Source: Dokdonella_A sp036518555
Lineage (GTDB): Bacteria; Pseudomonadota; Gammaproteobacteria; Xanthomonadales; Rhodanobacteraceae
Reading direction: 5' to 3'
Length of the DNA stretch: 25,180 nucleotides
NCBI RefSeq assembly: GCF_036518555.1
Contig: NZ_DATDMY010000066.1
Location: 1 to 25,180 of the forward strand
The translations under genes were made by a program, and so were the position numbers. This document shows positions 1 through 7,787 of this stretch, in pieces. A model generated the notes under the pieces. That model was not told the origin of the DNA, ran no database searches, and saw only the letters and a program-made list of their open reading frames with translations. The number at the start of each line of letters is the position of its first letter. The stretch's first letter is position 1.

Positions 1-1431
1 CACCGACAACGGCCGCGTCGCGGCGCACTCGGCGAGCAGCTGCGCTTGCGTCGGCGAGTCGTGCTTCGCCGCCGCCGCCGCGTACAGTGCGGCGACGACG
101 ATCTGTTCGATCTCCGCGCCGGAATAGCCGTCGCTCGCCGCGGCGAGCGCATCGAGGTCGAATGCCGCGGGGTCGAGGCCGCGCTGCGCGAGATGCAGGC
201 GGAAGATCTCGGCGCGCGTCGCCACGTCGGGCAGGTCGACGAAGAACGTTTCGTCGAAGCGACCCTTGCGCAGGAGTTCGGCCGGCAGCTGGTGCACCTC
301 GTTGGCGGTCGCGACGAGGAACACCGGCGCCTTGCGTTCCGCCATCCAGGTCAGCAGGTAACCGAGCACGCGACGCGACACGCCGTCGTCGTCGCCGGAG
401 GTCGACAGCGCCTTCTCGATTTCGTCGATCCACAGCACGCACGGCGCGAGCAATTCGGCGTTCTTGAGCGCGTCGCGCAGGTTGCGTTCCGTCTCGCCGT
501 GGTATTTGTTGTAGAGGGAACCGAAGTCGAGGCGTACGAGCGGCACGCCGAAGCCGCCCGCGGTCGCCTTCGCGGCGAGGCTCTTGCCGCAACCTTGCAC
601 GCCGAGCAGCAGCACGCCCTTCGGCGGGTCGAGACGGATGCTCTGCTTCTCGCCGAGGAACGCCGCGCGCCGCTGTGCGATCCACTGCTTGAGCCGCGCG
701 AGTCCGCCGACGCGCGCGAACTGCGCGGTCTCGTATTCGAAGTGGAGCAGGCCGTCGCGATCGAGCAGGGCGTGCTTCGCGCGCGCGAGTTCGGGCAGGT
801 CGGCGGGGCTGATCGCGCCATCGTCGTAGATGAGCTTGCGCGCGATGCGACGCGCATCGTCGAATGGGAGACCGACGAGGTTGCGCACGATCGCGCGCGC
901 CGCCTCGGCGTCGACCTCGACGCGGCGCCCGTCGTGGTCGCGCGAGTAGCGGAACGCCTCCTCGCGCAGCATCGCGGCGAGCGCGTCCTTGTCGGGCAGG
1001 GCGAACTCGAAGCGCGTCGCGACGGCGGCAAGCTCCTCGGGCAGCTCGATGCCGGCGCCTACGAGCACGAGGGTGTGCTCGGCCGACTCCTGGCGCTGCA
1101 CGATCTCGCGCAGCAGGCGCAAGGTCATCGGATAGCGCAGGTACGGCTGGAAATCGAGCAGCAGGTAGACGCCGGCCACGGGCGTGCGCTTGATCGCCTG
1201 CAGGCTCAGGCTCGCGTCGGGCGCCTCGCGCATCGACGCCTCGTCGTCCCCGTCGAGATCGAGGTCGAGGCGCTCGAGCCCGCCGGTGATGCTCCAGCGC
1301 CAGAACGGCCGCAGCGCTTGCGCGATCGCGTGGCGGAACCCTTCGATCACGCCGTTCTCGTCGGCGGATTCGACCAGCAGCAGCGGTGTACGGGCCCTGA
1401 GCAGGGTGGCGAGGTCCTGGTTGCGGCTCAC
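1..1431 (-). CDS. AAA family ATPase (Ycf46-like), 3' end cut by window
   Basis: A minus-strand frame stays open from a GTG at 1431 to the window edge (477 codons, no stop seen). The N-terminal ~240 residues form a separate domain with no catalytic motif I recognise. An AAA module follows: Walker A GVQGCGKS near residue 275, Walker B LWIDEIEKA near 330, sensor-1 region ATANEV near 372 and RKGRFDE (arginine-finger region) near 385, then the start of the helical lid (SGAEIEQ). This order matches the Ycf46/COG0464 group of single-AAA ATPases; their substrate is generally unknown. The GTG was chosen because the SRNQDL.. N-terminus fits the family. No clear Shine-Dalgarno is present, and an in-frame TTG eight codons upstream is an alternative. 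The gene diverges from the TPR gene at 1545. Family call is firm, biological role is not. Confidence 0.85.
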   Translation of the reverse strand, partial: MSRNQDLATLLRARTPLLLVESADENGVIEGFRHAIAQALRPFWRWSITGGLERLDLDLDGDDEASMREAPDASLSLQAIKRTPVAGVYLLLDFQPYLRYPMTLRLLREIVQRQESAEHTLVLVGAGIELPEELAAVATRFEFALPDKDALAAMLREEAFRYSRDHDGRRVEVDAEAARAIVRNLVGLPFDDARRIARKLIYDDGAISPADLPELARAKHALLDRDGLLHFEYETAQFARVGGLARLKQWIAQRRAAFLGEKQSIRLDPPKGVLLLGVQGCGKSLAAKATAGGFGVPLVRLDFGSLYNKYHGETERNLRDALKNAELLAPCVLWIDEIEKALSTSGDDDGVSRRVLGYLLTWMAERKAPVFLVATANEVHQLPAELLRKGRFDETFFVDLPDVATRAEIFRLHLAQRGLDPAAFDLDALAAASDGYSGAEIEQIVVAALYAAAAAKHDSPTQAQLLAECAATRPLSV

Positions 1432-1544
1432 GGTCGGCGCGGTGCCTGGCTCCAAACACGAAAGCCTAGCATGGCCGGATGCGGCATAATCGGCGGTCCG
1501 GCGCCGCGGCAGGCGCCTTCCGCCACCTGCACGACGACGTACGC
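1432..1544. promoter_or_regulatory. Divergent promoter region between AAA ATPase and TPR gene
   Basis: This 113-bp spacer holds -10-like hexamers in both directions. On the plus strand CATAAT lies at 1485-1490, suited to the TPR gene. On the minus strand TAGGCT lies at 1468-1463, suited to the ATPase gene. No good -35 element was found for either. Placement is by eye only. Confidence 0.35.
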
Positions 1545-3620
1545 ATGCTCAAAGAAGCCATCGACCAGCATCGCCAGGGCCGCTTCGACGAGGCCGAGAG
1601 GGGTTACCGCGCCCGCCTCGCCGAGCAACCGGACGATGTCGAGGCGTTGCACCTGCTCGGCATGCTGCGCTACCAGCTCGGCGACACCCCTGAAGGCAGC
1701 GCGCTGCTCGCGCGCGCGCACGCGCTCGCGCCCGACGACGCCACGATCGAACTCACGCTCGCCTCGATGGACTTTCGCGAAGGCGACCACGAGGCGGCCC
1801 GCCGCCGCTTCCACGCGGCGCTCGCGCTCGATCCGAACCTTGCCGGCGCGCATGCGGGCCTCGGCCAGCTCGCGCTCATGCGCGGCGAGCAGGCGGTCGC
1901 CGAACAGCACTTCCGCACCGCGCTGCGCAACGGCGAGGAACCGCACGCCCTCGCGGGCCTCGGCGGCCTGCTGCTCGAGCGCGGCGAGCTCGACGCGGCG
2001 CTGCGCCACCTCGGTCGCGCCGCCGACCTCGCGCCGAACGACGCGATGATCCAGCTCATGCTCGGCCAGGCGTTCGCACGGCGCGACACGCCCGCGTTCG
2101 CCGAACAGGCGTTCCGCAACGCGCTGCGCCTCAAGCCCGACCTGCACCAGGCGCGCCCATGGCTCGGCGCGCTGCTGCTCAAGGCGGGTCGGCGCGCCGA
2201 AGCCGACGCGCAGTACCGCGAGCTGCTCGGGGTCCCCGGCTTCGAGATCGCCGCGCAGGTCGGCATGGCCGATGTCGCGCGCGCCGATGGCCGTTACGAC
2301 GACGCCGTCGCTTCGTATCGCGCCGCGCTCTCGGCCGAGCCTGCGCAGCCGATGCCGGCGCGCGCGCTCGCCTGGTGCCTCACGAGGCTCGGTCGCATCG
2401 ACGAGGCGATCCAAGCCTACGATGCGTGCATCGCGATCTCGCCCGACGAGGACGTGCAAGCCGCGCGCGCCGACCTGCTGAGTCTGGCCGGCCGCCTGCC
2501 GCAGGCCGCGCTGGTGTGGAAGGAACTGCTCGACCGCAACCCGGCCGACCTGCTCGCGCGCAGCCGGCTCGCGATGGCCGCCGAGTACCTCGGCGAACTC
2601 GAGGCGGCCGAAGCGCACGCCGGCATCGTGCTCGCGGCCCGCGAGGAGCCCGAAATGCGCCTCGTGCGAGCGCGGGCGCGCCTGCGGGAAGGCGACGCGG
2701 ACGGCGCGCGCGCGATGCTCGACGCGCTCGACCGGCAGGACCTCACCGAAGGCCAGGCCCGCCTGCGCTGGAACTACCTCGGCCGGCTGCACGACCGCGC
2801 GGGCGAGGCGGTCGAAGCGGTGCGCTGCTTCGCCGAGGCGCAGCGCGGTTCGCCGATCGCGGTGCCCGCGCTCGCCGATCCGAACCCTCAGCTCGACGTC
2901 GCACTCGCCGAACCGGCGCAGGCGCCGTGGGCGCACGCACCCGTGCTGCTCCTCGGCACGCCCGGCAGCGGCGTCGAGCGCGTCGCCGCGCTGCTCGCCG
3001 ACCAGCCAGGGTTGACCGTGCTGCGCGATCGCATCGGCCCGACCGCGCGCGCCGACGATTTCTCACAGCCGCGCTTCCAGCACTACTGCGGCGAACTCGA
3101 CGCCGCGGCGCGGGACGCCTTGCGCGAGCGGTGGCTCGCGCCGTTGCACGCGGCCGGCATCGCGATGGACCGGCCGATCGTCGACTGGCTGCCGCGTTGG
3201 GACGCCCACCTGCTCGCGCTCGTGCATCGGGCGATGCCGGGCGCGCGCATCGTCCTCGTCGAACGCGATCCACGCGACGCGCTGCTGAACTGGCTCGCGT
3301 TCGGTTGGGCGCGCGGCTTCCCCTGCAGTGACGTCGACGGCGCGGCCGAATGGCTCGTGCGCGCACGCCGGCATCTTCACCACGGCGACACGCTCGCCGC
3401 TCCGCGCCGTCTCGTCGTCGCCGCGGATGCGTTGCTCGAGGATCCCGCCGGCGCCGGCGACGCGCTCGCGCGTTTCCTCGGTCTCGGCGCGCTCGAACCG
3501 GGAGCGCAGTTCGCTTCGATGACGCGCAGCCTCGGTGGCCTGCCCGTGCGATTCCCGGCCGGGCACTGGCAGCGCTATCGCGATGCGCTGGCAGCGCCGT
3601 TCGCCAGGCTCGCCGGCTGA
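1545..3620 (+). CDS. TPR-repeat protein with degenerate sulfotransferase domain
   Basis: The product has 691 residues. Residues 1 to about 430 are tandem tetratricopeptide repeats (many A-x-x-x-L-G / A-x-x-x-Y-R-x-A-L patterns), a protein-binding scaffold. Residues from about 465 resemble a PAPS-dependent sulfotransferase. The 5'-phosphosulfate loop reads GTPGSG (471-476), and the 3'-phosphate motif reads ERDPRD (573-578) followed by LLNW. In active members the loop is normally G-x-P-R-S-G-T-T; here the Arg is Gly and the Thr-Thr is Val-Glu, so catalytic activity is doubtful. The intact paralogue lies at 9342. I chose ATG 1545 because an upstream ATG at 1479 would put the putative -10 inside the gene; that start would add 22 residues. 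No strong ribosome-binding site is seen. The TPR call is solid; the sulfotransferase-like call is moderately sure. Confidence 0.8.
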   Translation: MLKEAIDQHRQGRFDEAERGYRARLAEQPDDVEALHLLGMLRYQLGDTPEGSALLARAHALAPDDATIELTLASMDFREGDHEAARRRFHAALALDPNLAGAHAGLGQLALMRGEQAVAEQHFRTALRNGEEPHALAGLGGLLLERGELDAALRHLGRAADLAPNDAMIQLMLGQAFARRDTPAFAEQAFRNALRLKPDLHQARPWLGALLLKAGRRAEADAQYRELLGVPGFEIAAQVGMADVARADGRYDDAVASYRAALSAEPAQPMPARALAWCLTRLGRIDEAIQAYDACIAISPDEDVQAARADLLSLAGRLPQAALVWKELLDRNPADLLARSRLAMAAEYLGELEAAEAHAGIVLAAREEPEMRLVRARARLREGDADGARAMLDALDRQDLTEGQARLRWNYLGRLHDRAGEAVEAVRCFAEAQRGSPIAVPALADPNPQLDVALAEPAQAPWAHAPVLLLGTPGSGVERVAALLADQPGLTVLRDRIGPTARADDFSQPRFQHYCGELDAAARDALRERWLAPLHAAGIAMDRPIVDWLPRWDAHLLALVHRAMPGARIVLVERDPRDALLNWLAFGWARGFPCSDVDGAAEWLVRARRHLHHGDTLAAPRRLVVAADALLEDPAGAGDALARFLGLGALEPGAQFASMTRSLGGLPVRFPAGHWQRYRDALAAPFARLAG

Positions 3621-3650
3621 ATCGACCCCGATCGCCGGGTGGCGCACCCG

Positions 3651-3679
3651 GTGACGCTCGCGCGAACGTGGGCGATACT
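3651..3679 (+). promoter_or_regulatory. Putative sigma-70 promoter for the PEBP-like gene
   Basis: GTGACG (3651-3656) and GATACT (3674-3679) are separated by exactly 17 bp and lie in the 77-bp gap before the GTG start at 3698. Each hexamer matches consensus at four or more positions. The predicted transcript start falls just upstream of the GGAG ribosome-binding site. Confidence 0.45.
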
Positions 3680-3697
3680 GCGGGCCGGAGGTGCCTC

Positions 3698-4330
3698 GTG
3701 CGTATCCGCAGCGATGATTTCCGCGACATGCAGCCGATTCCCGACGAGTGCGCGTTCGGCCGCCCCGGCGAGGACGCGGAGCCGTGCGTGCTGTCCGCGA
3801 ACCGCAGCCCGCATCTGGCCTGGGACGACGTGCCGGCCGCGACCCGCTCGTTCGCGATCACCTGCATCGACAGCGACGTGCCCACGCGCGGCGACGACGT
3901 CAACCGGCCCGGGCGGCGCGTACCCGCAGCGTTGCCGCGAACGGACTTCGTGCACTGGCTCATCGCCGACATCCCGGCCGCTTGCCGCGAGCTCGCGCAC
4001 GCGAGCTGCAGCGACGGTGTCGTCGCGCACGGCAAGCGCACGCCGCCGGGGCCCGCCGGCTCGTGCCAGGGGCTCAACGACTACACCGGATGGTTCGCCG
4101 CCGACGCCGAGATGGCCGGCGACTACCTCGGCTACGACGGTCCGTGCCCGCCGTGGAACGACGAGCGCGTGCATCACTACCATTTCCGCGTGCATGCGCT
4201 CGACGTCGACAGCCTCGGCCTGCGCAGCGGGTTCTCGCTCGCGCAGTTGCGCGACGCGATGTCCGGCCACGTCCTCGCCGAGGCCGAGCTGACCGGCACC
4301 TACACGCTGAGCGTCGGCTTGCGGCGCTGA
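3698..4330 (+). CDS. YbhB/YbcL (PEBP) family Raf kinase inhibitor-like protein
   Basis: The product has 210 residues and the phosphatidylethanolamine-binding-protein fold signature: SPHLAW (37-42), DSDVP (58-62), the H86-W87 pair, a G-Y-D-G-P-x-P-P segment (145-152) and HHYHFRVHALD (159-169). The family binds anionic ligands in a small pocket; the bacterial role is poorly defined. The start is GTG at 3698, with GGAG at 3687-3690 at proper spacing. Long upstream in-frame extensions run through the preceding gene and are rejected. At 210 residues it is longer than the ~160-180 typical of YbhB, because of an insert rich in Gly, Arg and Pro around residues 62-82. No signal peptide is seen, so it is probably cytoplasmic. 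Confidence 0.85.
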   Translation: MRIRSDDFRDMQPIPDECAFGRPGEDAEPCVLSANRSPHLAWDDVPAATRSFAITCIDSDVPTRGDDVNRPGRRVPAALPRTDFVHWLIADIPAACRELAHASCSDGVVAHGKRTPPGPAGSCQGLNDYTGWFAADAEMAGDYLGYDGPCPPWNDERVHHYHFRVHALDVDSLGLRSGFSLAQLRDAMSGHVLAEAELTGTYTLSVGLRR

Positions 4331-4388
4331 CGGACGCGCGTTCGCGTGCGCTGCTAGCATGTGCGGTTTCCGCGCAGGGTACGACGAC

Positions 4389-5702
4389 ATGACCACCACT
4401 TCGGAACCCATGGCCGCCGACGGACGGCGCGAGGCGGCGCTTGCGCTCGTCGCGCAGGGCCGCGTCGCCGAAGCCGAGCGCGCGTTCGACGCCCTGCTGC
4501 GCGAGCGCCCCGAGGACGTCGACGCGTTGAACTTCCTCGCGATCTGCGCCCACGGCCGTGGCCAGGCCGATGCCGCGCTCGAGTTGCTCTCCCGCGCGCG
4601 CGCGGCGCATCCGCAGGACACCACCACGCTGACCAATCTCGGCGTGTTGCAGCGCGAGTTCGGTCGCCTCGAGGAGGCGCAAGCGGCGCTTGCCGAAGCG
4701 GTGCGCCTCGCCCCCCGGCTGTACGTGGCGCGCCTGCGCCTCGGCGAGGTGCTCGAGGCGCGCGGCCGTCACGTGCAGGCGCTGCCGGCGTACTTCGGCG
4801 CGATCATGCACGCGCAGGAGCGCGGCCTGTGGCTCAGCGATGCGACGACCGACGCGGCACTGCGGCCCCTGGTGAAGCATGCGATGCGCGCCGTCGCGGC
4901 CGGACGGCGCACGGCGTTCGCCGCGCTGCTGGCGCCTCTGCGCGAACGCCATGGCGACAGCGCACTCGCGCGCGTCGGCCGCGGCCTCGCGATCTACCTC
5001 GATGAACTCCAGCCCGATTACCCCGATCCGCGCCAGCGCCCCACGTTCTTCTACGTGCCCGGCCTGCCGACGACGCCGGTGTTCGAGCGCGCGCTGTTTC
5101 CTTGGTACGAATCGCTCGAGGCCCACACCGCGACGATCCGCGAGGAGATGCGCGCGGTGCTCTCCACGGACAGCGGCTTCGAGCCGTTCCTCGGCCACTT
5201 CGACGACGAGGCTCCGCTCGCCGCGCACCTGCGCAACGATCGCGACAAGCCGGTCTGGGACGCGTTCTTCTTCTTCCGCCACGGCGTGCGCAACGACGCC
5301 AACTCGGCCCGCTGCCCGCGCACCGCCGCGCTGCTCGACACGCTGCCGCTGTGCCGCATCCGCGAGCATTCGCCGGAGGTCTGCTTTTCGGTGCTCACGC
5401 CCGGCTCGCACATCCTCCCGCATCGCGGCGTGACGAATACGCGCGTCGTCACGCACCTGCCACTCGTCGTGCCGAAGGGCGATCTCGCGCTCGCCGTCGC
5501 CGGCCAGTTGTTGCGCTGGGAGGAAGGCCGCTGCTTCAGCTTCGACGATACGTTCGAGCACGAGGCCTGGAACCGCAGCGACGCGACCCGCGTCGTGATG
5601 CTGCTCGACGCATGGAACCCGCATCTCGACGAGATCGAACGCGAGGCGATCACGGCGCTGATCAGCGGCATCGGCGACTTCAACCGGGCGGCTGGCCTGT
5701 GA
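4389..5702 (+). CDS. TPR protein with aspartyl/asparaginyl beta-hydroxylase domain
   Basis: The product has 437 residues. The first ~140 are three to four TPR units. Residues ~218-432 form an AspH-type 2-oxoglutarate/Fe(II) dioxygenase domain. Iron ligands are H345 (in PHRGVTN) and H391 (in FEHEAWN), and R401 (in DATRVVML) is the likely 2-oxoglutarate binder. This matches AspH/LpxO relatives, which use two His without an acidic ligand. TPR-AspH fusions hydroxylate Asp/Asn side chains of protein targets in eukaryotes; bacterial substrates are mostly unknown, and lipid A (LpxO type) is possible but less likely with TPRs. The ATG at 4389 is preferred over an in-frame ATG at 4359, which sits on a TAGCAT -10-like hexamer (4355-4360). 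The stop overlaps the next gene, implying one operon. Confidence 0.88.
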   Translation: MTTTSEPMAADGRREAALALVAQGRVAEAERAFDALLRERPEDVDALNFLAICAHGRGQADAALELLSRARAAHPQDTTTLTNLGVLQREFGRLEEAQAALAEAVRLAPRLYVARLRLGEVLEARGRHVQALPAYFGAIMHAQERGLWLSDATTDAALRPLVKHAMRAVAAGRRTAFAALLAPLRERHGDSALARVGRGLAIYLDELQPDYPDPRQRPTFFYVPGLPTTPVFERALFPWYESLEAHTATIREEMRAVLSTDSGFEPFLGHFDDEAPLAAHLRNDRDKPVWDAFFFFRHGVRNDANSARCPRTAALLDTLPLCRIREHSPEVCFSVLTPGSHILPHRGVTNTRVVTHLPLVVPKGDLALAVAGQLLRWEEGRCFSFDDTFEHEAWNRSDATRVVMLLDAWNPHLDEIEREAITALISGIGDFNRAAGL

Positions 5703-6736
5703 GGGCGTTCGCGCGGCGCTGCGCAGCGCTGCTGTTATCGGCGCTCGGAGGCCTGGTCCACGGCGCCGACGTGGACGCACTGCTCGCGGGACCGGAACTC
5801 CAACAGCGTGCCGCAATCAGCGACAGCGTGGGCCGCTGGTTCTCGTCGGGAGATTTCGCCTCGATCGAAAGCGTCGCGGATGCGGCGCGCGAACGCCGCC
5901 TGCGCACCTCGAGTGGCCTGTGGGTGATTGGTCTGGTGTTCAACGGCATCGACGATGTCGCGAACTCGCGCAAGGCGAAGGACGATGCGGCGTGGGACGC
6001 GCTCGAGGCCACGGCGCAGCGCTGGATCGACCGGTACCCGAAGTCTCCCACCGGGAAGATCGCGCTTGCGTCGATATTGCACAACCGCGCCTGGTTCTAC
6101 CGTGGCGGCGGTTACGCTTCGACGGTTTCGCCGGCGAAGTTCGAGGCGTTCTACAAGCAGATTGCGAAGGCGAAGCGGTATCTGGTGCAGATCAGATCGG
6201 AGGCAGCCGTCGATCCTAACTGGTACATGGAAATGCTCGCCATCCAGCGCGTGGAGCGCGGCGGGCAGCCGGACGAGTTCGAGCGCATGTTCGCCCGGGC
6301 GATCGCGGCCTTTCCGGATTACTACCCCATCTATTTCGAAGCGGTCACCTACTACCTGCCGAGGTGGCATGGAGACCTTTTCGAAATCGAGCGCTACGCG
6401 CGCACCGTCATGCGAGGACGGGACGAACGCGCTGGAAAGATGCTTTATGCGCGGATCTACTGGTATGTCGCCCAGAGCGACCTCAAAACGGACCTGTTCC
6501 GCCGTTCGGCGGTGAGCTGGCCCGACATGCGCGACGGCTTCGAGGAGATCCTCGCCGAGTTCCCCGATGCGTGGAACTACAACAGCTACGCGCGCTTCGC
6601 CTGCCTGCAACGCGATCGGGCGACGTTGCGGGCGTTATTCGGACGCCCGCGGGGCTTCGACGTCGTCGAAGCCGCGTGGGACGGCCCTGACCAGCTGGCG
6701 CGCTGCCGCGAACAGGCGAGCAATGACGCGCGCTAG
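5699..6736 (+). CDS. Exported DUF4034-like protein
   Basis: The GTG start at 5699 overlaps the hydroxylase stop (GTGA), so translation is probably coupled. The 345-residue product starts with a basic n-region and a hydrophobic stretch ending ..GLVHG-AD, a likely Sec signal peptide of about 22 residues. The rest is helical. A segment with W-I-D-R-Y-P-K-S-P, then H-N-R-A-W and Y-R-G-G-G resembles DUF4034, a family of unknown function with repeat-like helices. No catalytic motif is visible. Base composition is lower than the neighbours: sample lines at 6181-6240 and 6421-6480 are about 55-57% G+C against about 70% around them, with relaxed codon usage. Gene reality is firm because of the overlap, signal peptide and long frame; function is unknown. 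Confidence 0.8.
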   Translation: MRAFARRCAALLLSALGGLVHGADVDALLAGPELQQRAAISDSVGRWFSSGDFASIESVADAARERRLRTSSGLWVIGLVFNGIDDVANSRKAKDDAAWDALEATAQRWIDRYPKSPTGKIALASILHNRAWFYRGGGYASTVSPAKFEAFYKQIAKAKRYLVQIRSEAAVDPNWYMEMLAIQRVERGGQPDEFERMFARAIAAFPDYYPIYFEAVTYYLPRWHGDLFEIERYARTVMRGRDERAGKMLYARIYWYVAQSDLKTDLFRRSAVSWPDMRDGFEEILAEFPDAWNYNSYARFACLQRDRATLRALFGRPRGFDVVEAAWDGPDQLARCREQASNDAR

Positions 6737-6802
6737 GCCGCAGGGTTCGGCGCGAGGCGCGCGCATCCGGCGCGCGGCTGCCGGACCCGATCGGGGCGGG
6801 CG

Positions 6803-7588
6803 TCAGGTCGCGAGCGCGAGCAGCGCGAGGCCGAGCACGATGCGGTAGATCGCGAACGGCGTGAAGCGTCGCGTGCGGATGTAGCCGAGCAGCCAGCGCA
6901 CGGCGACGAATGCGGTCACGGCCGACACGACGAAGGCGATGGCGAGCGCGGCCCAGTCCTCGTGCGCGGCGCCACCGCCCTTGAGCGTCTTGAGCAGCTC
7001 ATATCCGCTCGCCGCGAACATGGTCGGAATGCCGACGAGGAACGCGAACTCGGTCGCCGCGGCACGATTGCCGGTGCCCGCGAGCATCGCGACGAAGATC
7101 GTCGCGGCGGAGCGCGAGGTGCCCGGGAACACGCCGGCGACGACCTGGGCGAGGCCGACGAGGATCGCCACGGTCCAGGTGATCGTGCTGCGTTCGGGGC
7201 GGCGCGCCGCGAACCACTCCGCACCGAGCATCCATATGCCGCCGAGCACGAGTGCCCAGGCGACCGGCGTGATCGATTCGGGCAGCTTGAAGCCGAGCCG
7301 GGTCGCGGCGAATCCGAGCGCGGCGGTAATGAGGAATGCGGCCGTGAGCTTGAGCGCGTAGTCGCGCTCGGAACGCTCGCCGAGGCCGCAGGCGAGGCGC
7401 CACAGGCGCTCGCGGTAGATGAGCACGACCGCGAGGATCGCGCCGGCCTGGATCACGACATTGAACAGGTCCGAGCGCGCGCCGAGCCAGTGCTCGGCGA
7501 CGAGCAGGTGGCCGGTGCTTGAGATCGGCAGGAATTCGGTGATGCCTTCGATGAGGCCGAGCAGGACGGGGCTGGTGAGATCGCTCAC
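6803..7588 (-). CDS. uppP: Undecaprenyl-diphosphatase (UppP/BacA)
   Basis: This 261-residue polytopic inner-membrane enzyme removes a phosphate from undecaprenyl diphosphate, recycling the lipid carrier of peptidoglycan and O-antigen synthesis; overproduction gives bacitracin resistance. Signature motifs are present: EGITEF and PISSTGH (residues 14-27, with E14 and E18) and GVFPGTSRSAATIF (152-165, with R159). About seven to eight hydrophobic helices are visible. I chose GTG at 7588 because the protein then begins a few residues before the first conserved segment, as in known UppP. An ATG at 7675 would add 29 polar residues and falls inside an NtrC-type operator. There is no good ribosome-binding site, only a pyrimidine-rich leader. 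Confidence 0.95.
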   Translation of the reverse strand: MSDLTSPVLLGLIEGITEFLPISSTGHLLVAEHWLGARSDLFNVVIQAGAILAVVLIYRERLWRLACGLGERSERDYALKLTAAFLITAALGFAATRLGFKLPESITPVAWALVLGGIWMLGAEWFAARRPERSTITWTVAILVGLAQVVAGVFPGTSRSAATIFVAMLAGTGNRAAATEFAFLVGIPTMFAASGYELLKTLKGGGAAHEDWAALAIAFVVSAVTAFVAVRWLLGYIRTRRFTPFAIYRIVLGLALLALAT

Positions 7589-7616
7589 GGACGGGAGGCG
7601 CTGGGAGGGAACGCGG

Positions 7617-7622
7617 ATTGTA
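7617..7622 (-). promoter_or_regulatory. Putative -10 hexamer for uppP
   Basis: On the minus strand 7622-7617 reads TACAAT, 28 bp before the GTG start of uppP. A -35 hexamer at a 17-18 bp spacing would fall at about 7640-7646, inside the upstream NtrC-type palindrome, and is a poor match to TTGACA. Confidence 0.4.
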
Positions 7623-7635
7623 CGGCGTGCGCAAC

Positions 7636-7652
7636 TGCGCCATGTTGGCGCA
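7636..7652. promoter_or_regulatory. NtrC-type binding site 1 (glnA enhancer)
   Basis: The 17-bp inverted repeat TGCGCCATGTTGGCGCA fits the NtrC consensus TGCACC-N5-GGTGCA with one symmetric change per half-site. Its centre is 7644, about 118 bp upstream of the predicted glnA transcript start. It is exactly 32 bp from the centre of site 2, as in the E. coli glnA enhancer. Confidence 0.75.
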
Positions 7653-7667
7653 TGGCAGGTCGCATGG

Positions 7668-7684
7668 CGCACCATCGTGGTGCA
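7668..7684. promoter_or_regulatory. NtrC-type binding site 2 (glnA enhancer)
   Basis: CGCACCATCGTGGTGCA matches the NtrC consensus TGCACC-N5-GGTGCA at all but the first base. Its centre is 7676, about 86 bp upstream of the predicted glnA start. With site 1 it lies on the same face of the helix (32 bp is about three turns). Confidence 0.8.
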
Positions 7685-7734
7685 AGAAGACGCAGCCAGC
7701 GCCGGAGAAGCGCATCAGATCGCGCTAGCGCGGG

Positions 7735-7751
7735 TTGGCATGACCGTTGCA
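7735..7751 (+). promoter_or_regulatory. Sigma-54 (RpoN) promoter of glnA
   Basis: TTGGCATGACCGTTGCA has the invariant GG at 7737-7738 and GC at 7749-7750, with 10 bp between them, which is the required -24/-12 geometry. It lies 37 bp before the glnA ATG, giving a predicted start near 7762 and a leader of about 26 nt. Two NtrC-type sites lie upstream at enhancer distance. Confidence 0.85.
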
Positions 7752-7787
7752 AAAACTGGCCGTCCTTTCCCTTGCCGAGGCCCCGCC

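Noticed and set aside
46..2049. Long plus-strand open frame opposite the AAA ATPase
   Set aside because: Its translation is a low-complexity Arg/Val/Glu-rich shadow, while the minus strand encodes clear Walker A and B motifs.
1428..2936. Long minus-strand open frame (502 codons) opposite the TPR-sulfotransferase-like gene
   Set aside because: It is the antisense shadow of a GC-rich TPR gene; its translation is Arg/Glu/Val-rich low-complexity with no domain, and it overlaps the AAA ATPase leader.
6737..6802. GCGCGC-rich stretch between the convergent DUF4034-like and uppP genes, considered as a terminator
   Set aside because: The inverted repeat is short, low in complexity and lacks a T-run on either strand.
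7589..7675. N-terminal extension of uppP to ATG 7675
   Set aside because: It adds 29 non-conserved polar residues, and the ATG lies inside an NtrC-type palindrome; known UppP proteins start near the GTG at 7588.
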